The notes below the pieces were generated by a model. That model did not search any database, was not told the DNA's origin, and saw only the letters and a program-made list of their open reading frames with translations. Positions 51,004 through 60,339 of a DNA stretch of 64,000 nt are shown piece by piece. The stretch's first letter is position 1, and every line of letters starts with the position of its first letter. The position numbers and the translations under genes are program-made. Origin of the DNA: Sphingomonas sp. 1F27F7B (GTDB lineage Bacteria > Pseudomonadota > Alphaproteobacteria > Sphingomonadales > Sphingomonadaceae); assembly GCF_005503355.1 (NCBI RefSeq), contig NZ_SCMK01000006.1, positions 62,001-126,000 on the forward strand, given 5' to 3'.

Positions 51004-52275
51004 TCAGCCTCCGCGCCGGCCGAAGGTGACCAGGCTCTCCGCGCCGTCCGCGCCGATCGCGGACACGCCGACGAAATTGTCGTCGACGATCACGCCCTTC
51101 AGGCTCGCTTCGGTGGCGGTGACGTCGAGATGGTCGGTCCAGTCGCGCGCATCGGCGCGGCGCCAGTGGACGCGATACTTCACCGCGCCGGGGACTGCGG
51201 CCCATTTCACCGAGGTATCGGAGGCGAGCGCGCCGCCGATCGTCACCTTGTCCGGTGCTGCCGGTGCCGCGGCCAGGCGGCGGATCGTGGCGATGTTGAG
51301 CGCGGTCACCCGCGCCAGATAGGGGAAATCCATCCGGTCGACCGTGTCGCCCTTGCCGGGGACGAGATCCTGATGCTGTGCATCGTAATTCTCGATCCCC
51401 ACCGAGAAGCGTATCGCCGGATAGCCGAGCTTGAGGAACGGCGTGTGATCGCCGCCGCGGCCGAATCGATCGGGCCGGCGGACAAGGAAGGCCTGGAGCC
51501 CGCCGGGAAGGGTGCCCGCCACCTGGCCGATCGCCTTGGCGAGCGCGCGCGAGGGGCCGTCATCCTCGCCGCCATCGGCGCGGAGCCCCTTGAGCGCCCG
51601 GGGCTCGTCATTCTCGCCAAAGCTTTCGGAGAAGACGCGCACCCGGTCCGCGACCTTGTGCCCGTCGGTGCCGATGGTGTTGCCGACAATGTCGTTGTTG
51701 AGCACCGCGGTGACCGTCCAGCCGCGCTCCTTCGCGGTCTCGGCGAGCAGCTGGCCGCCGAACAGGCCCTGCTCTTCGCCGGAGAGCGCGGCGTAGACGA
51801 TCGTCGCCCGGAATTTCTGCTTCGACAGGAGCCGCGCCGCCTCGAGCACCAGGGCGACGCCGGAGGCATCGTCATTGGCGCCGGGGGCGTCGGCGGTGGC
51901 ATTCATCACGTCGCTGACGCGGCTGTCGATATGGCCCATCACGATGACGACGCGCTTGGGATCGGTGCCGGCCTGGAAGCCGAGCACGTCGACGATCTGC
52001 ACCCCGTTCGGCGCGCGCTCGCCGGTGAAGCCGCGGGCGATGTTGGCGACTTCGATGCAGCTGCACTGGTCGCCGATCTTCGAGAGTTCTGCCGCGAACC
52101 AGCGCCGGGCGGCACCGATGCCGCGGGTGGGATTGTCCGGGTCCGAGAGCGTGTGGCGGGTGCCGAAGCCCACCAGCCTCTCGACGCTCGCCTTGAGCCG
52201 GGCGGGGTCGGGATTTTCCTGGGCCTGGGCGGGAAGCGCGAGGAGGGCGAGCGGAGCTAGGGCGAGGATGCGCAT
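51004..52275 (-). CDS. exported M28 family metallopeptidase with C-terminal beta-sandwich
   Basis: A 423-residue protein with a signal peptide (RILALAPLALLALPAQAQ). The M28 zinc ligands are in order: GHIDSR (His), GANDDASGV (Asp), SGEEQGLFGG (Glu pair), NDIVG (Asp) and GGDHTPFL (His), consistent with a di-zinc aminopeptidase. The last ~90 residues (SVKWAAVPGAVKYRVHWRRA) look like a fibronectin-III-type domain. It probably trims peptides in the periplasm or outside. Convergent with the RcnB-like gene. Confidence 0.9.
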   Translation of the reverse strand: MRILALAPLALLALPAQAQENPDPARLKASVERLVGFGTRHTLSDPDNPTRGIGAARRWFAAELSKIGDQCSCIEVANIARGFTGERAPNGVQIVDVLGFQAGTDPKRVVIVMGHIDSRVSDVMNATADAPGANDDASGVALVLEAARLLSKQKFRATIVYAALSGEEQGLFGGQLLAETAKERGWTVTAVLNNDIVGNTIGTDGHKVADRVRVFSESFGENDEPRALKGLRADGGEDDGPSRALAKAIGQVAGTLPGGLQAFLVRRPDRFGRGGDHTPFLKLGYPAIRFSVGIENYDAQHQDLVPGKGDTVDRMDFPYLARVTALNIATIRRLAAAPAAPDKVTIGGALASDTSVKWAAVPGAVKYRVHWRRADARDWTDHLDVTATEASLKGVIVDDNFVGVSAIGADGAESLVTFGRRGG

Positions 52276-52350
52276 GGAAGCGGAAGGTGGCGGCGGAACG
52301 AGGGCGGGTCAATCACTCTCCCTACCCCTCAAGGGGAGAAGGAGATTCGC

Positions 52351-52806
52351 TCAGCTCAGCCGGTCGATCGCGTCCATGTCGAGCGCGCCGGGGATGATCA
52401 TGAGCGGCACCGGCAGCTTGCCCGCATCCGACCCGGAGAAATGCGTCACCAGCGGGCCCGGCGGACCGCTGGCCGCCGCGCCGAGCACCAGCGCGGCGAT
52501 GTCGCGATTGGCGGCGATCATCTCATGGACGATCTTCGGCCCATCGCCCTCGCGCACCGTGATCGACGGCTGCAGCCCCGATTCGGCGAACAGGGTGCCG
52601 GCCGCGCGCGCGACCAGCGCTTCGGCGCGTTCGCGTGCTTCCTCCTCGATCGTCGCCATCACGCCGCCCCATTGGACGAAATCGGGCTTGGGTATCAGGG
52701 CCAGGATTTCGACGCTGCCACCGGTCTTCACGGCGCGCCGCGCGGCGAAGCGCAACGCAATCTCCGCCTCCGGGCTCTCGTCGATCACCACCAGATAGGT
52801 GCGCAT
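52351..52806 (-). CDS. universal stress protein (UspA family)
   Basis: A 151-residue single Usp domain: TYLVVIDESPEAEIALRFAA at the start and the nucleotide-type loop VLGAAASGPPGPLVTHFSGS near the end, with GxxG spacing of ATP-binding members. The Usp proteins support survival under stress; targets are unknown. ATG 52806 is chosen; the open frame upstream lies opposite pdhC and is not coding. Divergent from the pyruvate dehydrogenase E2 gene. Confidence 0.9.
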   Translation of the reverse strand: MRTYLVVIDESPEAEIALRFAARRAVKTGGSVEILALIPKPDFVQWGGVMATIEEEARERAEALVARAAGTLFAESGLQPSITVREGDGPKIVHEMIAANRDIAALVLGAAASGPPGPLVTHFSGSDAGKLPVPLMIIPGALDMDAIDRLS

Positions 52807-52936
52807 GGATTGATCCTTTCGCTCATGCGTTACGTGCCCCGTAGCGTCATTTCCTGCAAGCGCGTCTCTTGACCCGGGGCGGGGGCGGCGCAAAGAGGGC
52901 CCGAACCTGTTCAGGGCTCCAACAACGGGAACCTTC

Positions 52937-54223
52937 ATGTCGATCGAAATCAAGATGCCGGCGCTTTCTCCCACCATGGAAGAGGGGACCCTCGCCAAGT
53001 GGCTCGTGAAGGAGGGCGACACGGTGAAGTCCGGCGACCTCATGGCCGAAATCGAGACCGACAAGGCCACGATGGAGTTCGAAGCGGTGGACGAAGGCGT
53101 GATCGCCAAGATCCTCGTTCCCGAAGGCACCGACAATGTGAAGGTCGGCACCGTGATCGCGGTGCTGGCGGGCGAGGGCGAGGATGTCTCCTCGGCTGCT
53201 GCGTCGCCGGCTCCGACTCCGGCGCCCGCTCCCGCGGTTGCCGCCGCACCGGCCGCTGCGCCTGCGCCGACTCCGACTCCGGCGCCCGCCCCGGCCCAGC
53301 CGGCCACCGCCTCGGGCGACCGGGTCAAGGCGAGCCCGCTCGCCAAGCGCCTCGCCGCCGAGAAGGGCGTCGACCTGGCCGGGGTGACCGGATCGGGCCC
53401 GAACGGCCGCATCGTCAAGGCGGACATCGACGGCGCCAGGCCGGGCGCCGTCCCGGCCGCCGCCGCTCCGGGCGCTGCCGCTCCGGCGGCGGCCGCTCCG
53501 GCCGAGCACAAGCCGGTCTGGTGGGACGAATCGATCCCGCACGAGGCCGAGAAGCTCTCGAACATCCGCAAGACGATCGCGCGCCGCCTGACCGAGTCGA
53601 AGCAGACCGTCCCGCACATCTATCTCACGCTCGACATCCGGCTCGACGCGCTGCTCAAGCTGCGCGGCGACCTGAACAAGGCGCTCGAGGCGCGCGGCGT
53701 GAAGCTCTCGGTCAACGACCTGCTGATCAAGGCGCTCGGCGTGGCGCTGGCCCAGGCGCCGAAGTGCAACGTCACCTACACCGGCGACCAGCTGATCAAG
53801 TACAGCCGGTCGGACGTGTCGGTAGCGGTCTCGACTCCGACCGGGCTGATCACCCCGATCATCCGCGACGCGGCGAACAAGGCGGTTTCGGCGATCTCGA
53901 CCGAGATGAAGGACCTCGCCGCCCGCGCCCGCGACGGCAAGCTGAAGCCCGAGGAATATCAGGGCGGCACCGCGTCGCTCTCGAACATGGGCATGTTCGG
54001 CATCAAGCAGTTCGAGGCGGTGATCAATCCGCCCCAGGGCATGATCATGGCGATCGGCGCGGGCGAGAAGCGCCCGTACATCGTCGATGACGCGCTGGGC
54101 GTGGCGACGGTGATGTCGGCGACCGGCAGCTTCGATCACCGCGCGATCGATGGGGCCGACGGCGCCGAGATGATGAAGATCTTCAAGGAGCTGGTCGAGA
54201 ATCCCTTCGGGATGATCGCCTGA
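52937..54223 (+). CDS. pdhC: pyruvate dehydrogenase E2, dihydrolipoamide acetyltransferase
   Basis: A 428-residue E2. One lipoyl domain (1-80) carries the lipoyl Lys in [10 protein letters not shown]; an Ala/Pro-rich linker ([10 protein letters not shown] repeats) follows; the E1/E3-binding domain is [17 protein letters not shown]...[11 protein letters not shown]. The catalytic domain (from ~200) ends with [12 protein letters not shown], holding the His and Asp of acetyl transfer. It moves acetyl groups to CoA. The E1 genes are not in the window, so PDH genes are split; lpdA lies 0.7 kb downstream. Confidence 0.96.
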   Translation: MSIEIKMPALSPTMEEGTLAKWLVKEGDTVKSGDLMAEIETDKATMEFEAVDEGVIAKILVPEGTDNVKVGTVIAVLAGEGEDVSSAAASPAPTPAPAPAVAAAPAAAPAPTPTPAPAPAQPATASGDRVKASPLAKRLAAEKGVDLAGVTGSGPNGRIVKADIDGARPGAVPAAAAPGAAAPAAAAPAEHKPVWWDESIPHEAEKLSNIRKTIARRLTESKQTVPHIYLTLDIRLDALLKLRGDLNKALEARGVKLSVNDLLIKALGVALAQAPKCNVTYTGDQLIKYSRSDVSVAVSTPTGLITPIIRDAANKAVSAISTEMKDLAARARDGKLKPEEYQGGTASLSNMGMFGIKQFEAVINPPQGMIMAIGAGEKRPYIVDDALGVATVMSATGSFDHRAIDGADGAEMMKIFKELVENPFGMIA

Positions 54224-54240
54224 ACCGGAGGGCTGCGCCG

Positions 54241-54468
54241 ATGCGCGTGCTGATCGAAGTGGTGCATATCGCGATCGGGCTGATCGCCGCGACGTTGATC
54301 TCCGCGGCGGCCGCCTGGTCCTATCCGCGCGCGACCGACGATATCTGGCTGGTCGGCTATGCCTGCATGATCGCGGTGATCGCGATGGGCGTGGGGCCGG
54401 TGCGCAAGGCGTTCGCCGAGGACAGGGCCAGGCTCGCCGGCGGCACGGAGCCGCGCGCCGATGGTTGA
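54241..54468 (+). CDS. small membrane protein of unknown function
   Basis: A 75-residue protein with two hydrophobic helices (VVHIAIGLIAATLISAAAAW and WLVGYACMIAVIAMGVG) and a charged tail. It lies 17 nt after pdhC, and its last codons overlap the start of the thioesterase gene by 8 nt, so it belongs to the pdhC-lpdA transcript. No family is recognised. Confidence 0.72.
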   Translation: MRVLIEVVHIAIGLIAATLISAAAAWSYPRATDDIWLVGYACMIAVIAMGVGPVRKAFAEDRARLAGGTEPRADG

Positions 54469-54868
54469 AGGATCGCCGACGCCGCCGGATCAGCAGCCGG
54501 CGATCCGCGTCAGCACCATGCCGGCCGACGCCAATGCCTATGGCGACATCTTCGGCGGCTGGCTGATGGGCCAGATGGACCTTGCCGCGGGCCTGGTCGC
54601 GGCGCGCCATTCGCGCGGGCGGGCAGTCACCGTCGCGGTGGAGGGCATGAAGTTCCACGCGCCGGTATCGGTGGGCGACGAAGTCTCGGTATTCGCCGAC
54701 ATCGTCAAGGTAGGGCGCACCTCGATGACGATCGACGTCCAGTCCTGGCGCCGCGCCCGGCATTCGGAAGAGAGCTGCCTGGTCACCCAGGCCCAGTTCG
54801 TCTTCGTCGCGGTGGACGAGCACAAGCGGCCGCGTCCGGTGGAAGCGCCGCCGGCCGATACTATCTGA
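54461..54868 (+). CDS. acyl-CoA thioesterase, YciA type
   Basis: A 135-residue hot-dog-fold protein: MPADANAYGDIFGGWLMGQM holds the catalytic Asp, and VAVEGMKFHAPVSVGDEVSV and VGRTSMTIDVQSW follow. This is the YciA/acyl-CoA hydrolase pattern. It lies between pdhC and lpdA, so it may release CoA when acetyl-CoA builds up (inference). ATG 54461 overlaps the preceding gene by 8 nt. Confidence 0.9.
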   Translation: MVEGSPTPPDQQPAIRVSTMPADANAYGDIFGGWLMGQMDLAAGLVAARHSRGRAVTVAVEGMKFHAPVSVGDEVSVFADIVKVGRTSMTIDVQSWRRARHSEESCLVTQAQFVFVAVDEHKRPRPVEAPPADTI

Positions 54869-54899
54869 CATAGAACCAATAAGCGGAAGGACTTCCCCC

Positions 54900-56297
54900 T
54901 TGGCTGACACTTATGACGTGATCGTGCTCGGTTCGGGCCCCGGCGGCTATGTGGCGGCGATCCGCGCCGCGCAGCTGGGCCTCAAGACGGCGATCGTCGA
55001 GCGCGAGCTGCTGGGCGGCATCTGCCTCAACTGGGGCTGCATTCCCACCAAGGCGCTGCTCCGGTCGTCCGAAATCTTTCACTATATGCAGCACGCCAAG
55101 GATTACGGGCTGGTCGCCGAGAAGATCAGCGCCGACCTGGGGGCAGTGGTGAAGCGCTCGCGCGGCGTCGCCAAGCAGCTCAACCAGGGCGTCACGCACC
55201 TGATGAAGAAGAACAAGATCGCGGTGCATTTCGGCACCGGGGTGCTGACCGCGCCGGGCAAGCTGACCGTGACGGCCGAGGACGGCAAGAAGACCGATAT
55301 CGAGGCGAAGAACATCATCGTCGCCACCGGCGCCCGTGCCCGCGACCTGCCTTTCGCCAAGGCCGACGGCAAGCGCATCTGGACCTATCGCACGGCGATG
55401 ACGCCGCCGGAAATGCCGAAGAAGCTCCTCGTCATCGGCTCGGGCGCGATCGGCGTCGAGTTCGCCAGCTTCTACAACGACATGGGCGCAGAGGTGACGA
55501 TCGTCGAGATGCTCGACCGGATCGTGCCGGTGGAGGACAAGGACGTCTCCACGCACCTGGAGAAGCAGTTCAAGAAGCAGGGGATGAACATCCGCACCTC
55601 GACCGGCGTCGACAAGATCGAAGCCACCGGTTCGGGCGTGAAGGCTTCGATCAAGGACAAGGACGGCAAGACGACCGTCGAGGAGTTCAGCCACGTCATC
55701 GTCGCGATCGGCATCGTGCCGAATACCGAGAATATCGGGCTGGAGACGCTGGGCGTGAAGACCGAGCGCGGCCACATCGTCACCGACGCTTCGTGCCGGA
55801 CCAACGTGCCCGGCCTCTATGCGATCGGCGACGTCACCGCGCCGCCGTTCCTCGCGCACAAGGCGAGCCACGAGGGCGTGATCGCCGCCGAGGCGATCGC
55901 CGGCAAGCATCCGCACGCGATGGACGTGCGCAACATCCCGGGCTGCACCTATTGCCACCCGCAGATTGCGTCGGTCGGCCTCACCGAGGCCAAGGCCAAG
56001 GAAGCCGGTTATGAAGTGAAGGTCGGCAACTTCCCCTTCATCGGCAACGGCAAGGCCATTGCTCTCGGGGAAGCCGAGGGCTTCGTGAAGACCGTGTTCG
56101 ACGCCAAGACCGGCGAGCTGCTCGGCGCCCATATGATCGGCGCGGAAGTGACCGAGATGATCCAAGGCTACACGATCGGCAAGACGCTGGAGACCACCGA
56201 GGCCGAGCTGATGGAGACGGTGTTCCCGCATCCGACGATCAGCGAGACGATGCACGAGGCCGTGCTCGGCGCCTATGGCCGCGCGCTCCATATCTAG
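54900..56297 (+). CDS. lpdA: dihydrolipoyl dehydrogenase (E3)
   Basis: A 465-residue flavoenzyme. FAD loop IVLGSGPGGYVAAI, redox pair Cys42/Cys47 in LGGICLNWGCIPTKAL, NAD loop LVIGSGAIGVEFAS, and the active-site His-Glu in HPTISETMHEAV. It reoxidises lipoamide of pyruvate and other 2-oxoacid dehydrogenases with NAD. The start is TTG 54900, preceded by GGAAGGA; no ATG fits the conserved ADTYDVIVLG start. Confidence 0.97.
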   Translation: MADTYDVIVLGSGPGGYVAAIRAAQLGLKTAIVERELLGGICLNWGCIPTKALLRSSEIFHYMQHAKDYGLVAEKISADLGAVVKRSRGVAKQLNQGVTHLMKKNKIAVHFGTGVLTAPGKLTVTAEDGKKTDIEAKNIIVATGARARDLPFAKADGKRIWTYRTAMTPPEMPKKLLVIGSGAIGVEFASFYNDMGAEVTIVEMLDRIVPVEDKDVSTHLEKQFKKQGMNIRTSTGVDKIEATGSGVKASIKDKDGKTTVEEFSHVIVAIGIVPNTENIGLETLGVKTERGHIVTDASCRTNVPGLYAIGDVTAPPFLAHKASHEGVIAAEAIAGKHPHAMDVRNIPGCTYCHPQIASVGLTEAKAKEAGYEVKVGNFPFIGNGKAIALGEAEGFVKTVFDAKTGELLGAHMIGAEVTEMIQGYTIGKTLETTEAELMETVFPHPTISETMHEAVLGAYGRALHI

Positions 56298-56360
56298 GCG
56301 GTATTCACGCTTTGTTTGAGATCTTCCGCCATGTTCGCCCGAACTGGTGGGAGATTCGGC

Positions 56361-56747
56361 GTGCGCATGTTCAAGCTGATCGTGTCTATGCTGCCCCTCG
56401 TCTTCATCGGGGGGCTGCTCTTCTATTTCACCGGCTTCGAGGGCTGGAACGGCGGGGACTTCACGCAGGGGCTGGGGCCGACGGTGCTCGGATTGGGCGC
56501 AGTCGGGCTGCTCTTCTGCGTCCCGCTCGCCTTCCGGCTGTTCAAGCTGGTCATCACTCCGCGCGGTCCCGCGGCGGCGAAGAAGGGCGATGCGGAGGAG
56601 GAGGCGTCGAGCTTCGACGCCGATGCCGCGCTCGGCCGCTATCTGGCGCGCAAGGCCGCCGCCGGAGAAGCGATGCCCGAAGCGCCCGCAGCCTTCCCCC
56701 GGGGCGACGCTCCGGTGCGCCCGGTGTTCGGCCGCAAGATCGGCTAG
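56361..56747 (+). CDS. two-helix membrane protein of unknown function
   Basis: About 128 residues. Two hydrophobic helices (FKLIVSMLPLVFIGGLLFYF and VLGLGAVGLLFCVPLAFRLF) are followed by a charged cytoplasmic tail with FDADAALGRYLARKAA, FPRGDAPVRPVFGRKIG. GTG 56361 has GGGAG at 7 nt; ATG 56367 or 56331 are alternatives. It lies between lpdA and the large membrane protein, on the same strand with small gaps. No family is recognised. Confidence 0.6.
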   Translation: MRMFKLIVSMLPLVFIGGLLFYFTGFEGWNGGDFTQGLGPTVLGLGAVGLLFCVPLAFRLFKLVITPRGPAAAKKGDAEEEASSFDADAALGRYLARKAAAGEAMPEAPAAFPRGDAPVRPVFGRKIG

Positions 56748-56757
56748 GAGCCTCGCG

Positions 56758-58176
56758 TTGAAGCGCGTGTCGCCCGCAGCTCGGGCGGCGCTCGCGGCGT
56801 TGCTGCTCTGCCTCGCCATGCTCGCGCTGTTCTGGCCGGGCGTGGCGATGTTCGACAGTCTCAACCAATATGCCCAGCTGCGCTCGGGCAGCTATGACGA
56901 CTGGCATCCGCCGGCGATGGCGCGGTTCTGGGCACTGTTCCATGGCGCGGGCTGGCACGGCCAGGCGCCGATGTTCCTGTTCCAGATGCTTTTGTACTGG
57001 ACCGGCCTGGGCCTGTTCGCGGCGGTGCTGGCCCGGCAGGGTTCGCGGGCCGCGGCCGCCGCCGTGCTGCTGCTCGGCATCTGGCCGCCCATCATCGGCT
57101 GGCAGGTGGCGGTGCTGAAGGACGCGCAGATGGCGGGGGCGCTGCTTGCCGCCACCGGCCTTGCCGCCTGGAGGCGATTGCGGGACCGGCCGCTGCCGCG
57201 CCGGGCGGCGCTGCTCGTCGGCCTGTTGCTGCTCTATGCGACGCTTGTCCGCATCAATGCGGTGTTCGCCACCGTGCCGCTCGCTTTCGGGCTGCTCGGG
57301 CAGGGGGAGTGGCGGCGGCAGCCGGTGCGGCGCGGGGCGATGATGCTGGCGGCGATGGTCGCAGTGCTTGCGGCGCTGCCGCTGGTCAATCACGGCCTGC
57401 TTCGCGCCGGGGCCAGCGATGTCGGGCGAGCGCTGCCGACCTACGACCTGGCGGGCATCGCGCATCACGCCGGCCCCGAGGCGGTGCCGGTGCTGCCGGC
57501 AGAGGTGTGGCGCGCGGCGGAGGCGGAGCGGTGCATCCGGCCGATCCTCTGGGATCCGCTCGGCGATCGCTGCGACTTCGTCGCGGACGGGCTCGCGGTC
57601 ACTGCGCCGGGCCGCAAGCTCACAGAGGTCTGGCTGGTGACGATCGCACGCCACCCGATGGCCTATGCCGCGCATCGGCTGGCGCATTGGAATGCGACGA
57701 TGCGTTGGTTGGTCCCCTGGCGCTATCCACTGGCTGAGCCGCAATCGGATTCTGAACCCAATATGCTCGGGCTCGGCTCGCCGTCGCCGCGGATCGCGCC
57801 GCTCCAGAAGCTCGCGGGGATGCTTGCCGAGAGTCCGCTCGGTGCGCCAATATTGTGGCTGTCCGCGGCGCTGGCGGTGCTGGCGCTCGGCTGGCGGCGC
57901 GACGACGGGCGGAGCCGGCTCGCCGTCACGCTCGCGCTGTCGGCGGTGCTGACCGAACTCGCCTTTCTCGTGATCAGCGTGGCCGCCGACTATCGCTACC
58001 ACCTCTGGGCGATGCTCGCGACCGGCCTCGCCGTCGTGCTGATGGCGGGTGCGCCACTGCCGCGACGCGGCATGCGAATCGCGCTCGGCGCCTTGCTGCT
58101 GGTGGGCGCGACGAGCGTGGTGGCACGGATCGCGCTGCCACCTGTCGGTGAAACTTACACCGATGCGGCTGGATAA
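56758..58176 (+). CDS. polytopic membrane protein, possible GT-C-like
   Basis: A 472-residue protein with about 10-12 hydrophobic helices (AALAALLLCLAMLALFWPG, FLFQMLLYWTGLGLFAAVLA, AAAAVLLLGIWPPIIGW, ALLVGLLLLYATLVRI, LALSAVLTELAFLVISVAA and others). An early loop has ASP-rich motifs (MFDSLNQYAQLRSGSYDDWH) and a large periplasmic loop spans residues ~220-330. The layout resembles GT-C-fold lipid-linked sugar transferases, but no catalytic motif is certain. TTG 56758 has TAGGAG 8 nt upstream and is close behind the preceding gene. Confidence 0.6.
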   Translation: MKRVSPAARAALAALLLCLAMLALFWPGVAMFDSLNQYAQLRSGSYDDWHPPAMARFWALFHGAGWHGQAPMFLFQMLLYWTGLGLFAAVLARQGSRAAAAAVLLLGIWPPIIGWQVAVLKDAQMAGALLAATGLAAWRRLRDRPLPRRAALLVGLLLLYATLVRINAVFATVPLAFGLLGQGEWRRQPVRRGAMMLAAMVAVLAALPLVNHGLLRAGASDVGRALPTYDLAGIAHHAGPEAVPVLPAEVWRAAEAERCIRPILWDPLGDRCDFVADGLAVTAPGRKLTEVWLVTIARHPMAYAAHRLAHWNATMRWLVPWRYPLAEPQSDSEPNMLGLGSPSPRIAPLQKLAGMLAESPLGAPILWLSAALAVLALGWRRDDGRSRLAVTLALSAVLTELAFLVISVAADYRYHLWAMLATGLAVVLMAGAPLPRRGMRIALGALLLVGATSVVARIALPPVGETYTDAAG

Positions 58177-58220
58177 AATCATTCGCTACGGGAAACCCCT
58201 GATAGGGGAAGCCGTTACGC

Positions 58221-58595
58221 ATGGGTAACATGACGTTAACGGAGAAACGGGTGGCCCAACGCGACGACCATGAAGTGATCTGGCGCAAGTTCCATGAAGT
58301 GGTGAACATGACGCCGGGGGAAATCGAGGACTGGCTGGAGACGGCGGAGAGTCGCAAGGTTGGCCTCAAGCGCGACGGCGGGGAGAGCGTGGGCCATGCC
58401 TCGGGCCGCCGCATCGTCGGCATCCTGCGGACCGGGAAGGAAGATCTGGACGGCGGTGACTATGCGCACATGCGCAAGGTGGTCGGCTTCGTTGCCCGTC
58501 ACCGGGCGCAGGGGCCGCACGAGGAGTATCGCATCCCCACCTCGCGCTGGCGCTATTCGCTGATGAACTGGGGGCATGATCCGCTGAAGGTGTGA
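58221..58595 (+). CDS. DUF3140 family protein
   Basis: A 124-residue soluble protein with the DUF3140 pattern: EKRVAQRDDHEVIWRKFHEV, then TPGEIEDWLETAESRKVGLK and a C-terminal SRWRYSLMNWGHDPLK. Function unknown; the family is small and highly conserved. ATG 58221 is used; ATG 58230 is the alternative. It is convergent with the GFA gene. Confidence 0.88.
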   Translation: MGNMTLTEKRVAQRDDHEVIWRKFHEVVNMTPGEIEDWLETAESRKVGLKRDGGESVGHASGRRIVGILRTGKEDLDGGDYAHMRKVVGFVARHRAQGPHEEYRIPTSRWRYSLMNWGHDPLKV

Positions 58596-58622
58596 GGTTC
58601 CCGACCATTCCCTTCCGGGCCG

Positions 58623-59078
58623 TCAGGCCCGGGCGGCATATTCCTTTGTCAGCGTCTCCCAGTCGTTCCAGTCCGGATCTCCCGGATAGCGCTTCGCTGC
58701 GCCCGTCTCGACCCAGGGGAGCTTCTCGCTCGTCCAGGTCTCGAGAAAGGGCCGGGCATCGTCGGGCGCGTCGAGCATCGTCGTGCGGACATTGACGAAC
58801 CAGTCGATGCCCTCGGCCCGAGTGAAGACCCAGCTCTTGCAGTGGTCGCAGTGATAATGATGGGCGACCGGCCCGTGCAGCCCGCCGATCACCGGCTCGC
58901 CCTGGAGTAGCTCGAAGGCCGCTGCGGGCACGGTCAGCGTCAGCGAAAAGGCGCTGCCGCTCATCTTCTGGCAGCCGGTGCAGTGGCAGGCGCTGGTCAG
59001 CATCGGCGCGCCGGTCAGGCGGAAACGCAGTTCGCCGCAGCGGCAGCCGCCTTCGTGCGCCTGGGCCCAGTCGGTCAT
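58623..59078 (-). CDS. GFA family zinc protein
   Basis: A 151-residue protein of the glutathione-dependent formaldehyde-activating (CENP-V/GFA) fold. Zinc ligands: EGGCRCGELRFR, ACHCTGCQKMSG and YHCDHCKSWVF. Such domains bind two zinc ions; in Gfa the S-hydroxymethylation of glutathione has been described, but most members, likely this one, have no proven reaction. ATG 59078 has AGGGAGA 7 nt upstream; the frame is open to 59138. Confidence 0.88.
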   Translation of the reverse strand: MTDWAQAHEGGCRCGELRFRLTGAPMLTSACHCTGCQKMSGSAFSLTLTVPAAAFELLQGEPVIGGLHGPVAHHYHCDHCKSWVFTRAEGIDWFVNVRTTMLDAPDDARPFLETWTSEKLPWVETGAAKRYPGDPDWNDWETLTKEYAARA

Positions 59079-59176
59079 TCGATATCTCCCTTGTCGGTTC
59101 GCCGCATCCTCCCACGGTAGCCGGAACGGCGCCTGCATGCTCGCGTTCCTTCTTCTGAAACAGGAGGAATGCCTGG

Positions 59177-59743
59177 ATGAACAGATACTTCTTCGCGCTC
59201 GGGCTCGGCCCGGCCTTCGCGCTGGGCGCTTGTGGCGGCAGCGAACCGGTCACCACGGTCGACAATATCGTCGCCAATGCCGCGACCGGTACCGATGGCG
59301 GGGCATCGATCGGCGCAGCAGTGGCGACCGGCCAGGCCTTTGCCGACGCCGCCGGGGCGAGCGACGCCTATGAAATCGAAGCCGGCAAGCTCGCCCGGCA
59401 AAGGGCGACGGTACAGGCGCTCAGGGATTTCGGCGGGATGATGGTGGCCGGCCACACCGAATCGACCGCCAGGCTCAAGGCGGCGGGTGCCAGGGCGGTG
59501 CCGGCGATCACGCCGGATCCCAGGCTCAGCGCCGAGCAGGAAGCGAACCTTGCGACGCTGCGCCAGGCGACGGGATCGGATTTCGACGATGCCTACAAGG
59601 CGCAGCAGGTCGTCGCGCACGAAGCGGCGCTGGCGGCGGTGAAGGACTATGCCGCGCACGGCACCGTGCCCGAGCTCAGGGCCTTTGCAGCGGAGGTCGC
59701 ACCGGTGGTGCAGCAGCATCTGGACAAGATCCGGGGGCTCTGA
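59177..59743 (+). CDS. DUF4142 lipoprotein
   Basis: A 188-residue protein with a lipoprotein signal: YFFALGLGPAFALGACGG, lipobox LGAC. The body (from ~60) is the DUF4142 helical bundle: DAAGASDAYEIEAGKLARQR, ALRDFGGMMVAGHTEST, AQQVVAHEAALAAVKDYAAHG. The family is ferritin-like in shape and located in the periplasm; its function is open. ACAGGAGGA precedes the ATG. Confidence 0.88.
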   Translation: MNRYFFALGLGPAFALGACGGSEPVTTVDNIVANAATGTDGGASIGAAVATGQAFADAAGASDAYEIEAGKLARQRATVQALRDFGGMMVAGHTESTARLKAAGARAVPAITPDPRLSAEQEANLATLRQATGSDFDDAYKAQQVVAHEAALAAVKDYAAHGTVPELRAFAAEVAPVVQQHLDKIRGL

Positions 59744-59796
59744 GCCTCCTGGCTTCCATTCTCCCGGCGAAGGGCGAAAGGGCGCGCATAAGCAAA

Positions 59797-59824
59797 GGGC
59801 GCGCTCCCCAGGGGGAACGCGCCC
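59797..59824. terminator. hairpin between convergent lipoprotein and bactofilin genes
   Basis: GGGCGCG (59797-59803) pairs with CGCGCCC (59818-59824); inside, TCCC/GGGA extends the stem. The following T-tracts (TGTTTC on +, TTTGC on -) are short, so it would be a modest terminator for both strands. Confidence 0.6.
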
Positions 59825-59845
59825 TGTTTCCCCAAAGCGGGAAGC

Positions 59846-60334
59846 CTATTCGTTGGCGGCCGCCGCGAAGGGCGAAGGCGCCGCCTCGACCGGGCGCGGG
59901 CCCGCCGGGGCCGCGGGGGCCACCGCCGAAACGGCGCTCATGTGCTTCAGGCGACCGTCGATATGGCCGCCATTCTCGATGGTGATGTTCTCATATTCGA
60001 CATCGCCGGTGATCTTGGCCGAGCGCTCGATGGTAAGCAGGCGGACGCGTACCGTGCCTTCGATCGCGCCGGCGAGGCGCGCGGTCTCGGCGGTGACGTT
60101 GCCGAAGACCTGGCTGTCGGCGCCTTGCGCGAGGCTGCCGCAATTGACGTCGCCTTCGATGCGGCCGTCGATATGGAGATCGGCGCTGGCCGAGACATTG
60201 CCGGTGACGGTCACGTCCGGACCGATCACCGAGAACATGCCACGCTTGGCGCCGCCACCGGACTGTTGCGGCGGGGCCGGCGGCATTGCCGGACGTTCGT
60301 CACGATCGCGACCACGATTATTGCCGTTGAACAT
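59846..60334 (-). CDS. bactofilin
   Basis: A 162-residue bactofilin. A disordered head (GNNRGRDRDERPAMPPAPPQ) and tail (AAPAGPRPVEAAPSPFAAAA) surround the beta-helix core of repeated six-residue rungs: DVTVTGNVSASADLHIDGRI, VFGNVTAETARLAGAIEGTV, ERSAKITGDVEYENITI. Bactofilins polymerise into cytoskeletal filaments that place cell-envelope enzymes. The gene lies 5 nt after a membrane protein gene on the same strand, likely co-transcribed. Confidence 0.93.
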   Translation of the reverse strand: MFNGNNRGRDRDERPAMPPAPPQQSGGGAKRGMFSVIGPDVTVTGNVSASADLHIDGRIEGDVNCGSLAQGADSQVFGNVTAETARLAGAIEGTVRVRLLTIERSAKITGDVEYENITIENGGHIDGRLKHMSAVSAVAPAAPAGPRPVEAAPSPFAAAANE

Positions 60335-60339
60335 TCACG

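Noticed and set aside
47384..51205. A 1273-codon open frame on the minus strand
   Set aside because: Only its last 351 codons (the AraC-type gene) are coding. The rest lies antisense to DUF2306, msrC and RcnB-like genes and is an effect of high GC with few stop codons.
54861..56864. A 667-codon minus-strand frame opposite lpdA
   Set aside because: lpdA on the other strand has full family motifs; the antisense frame is Arg/His/Ala-rich without domains.
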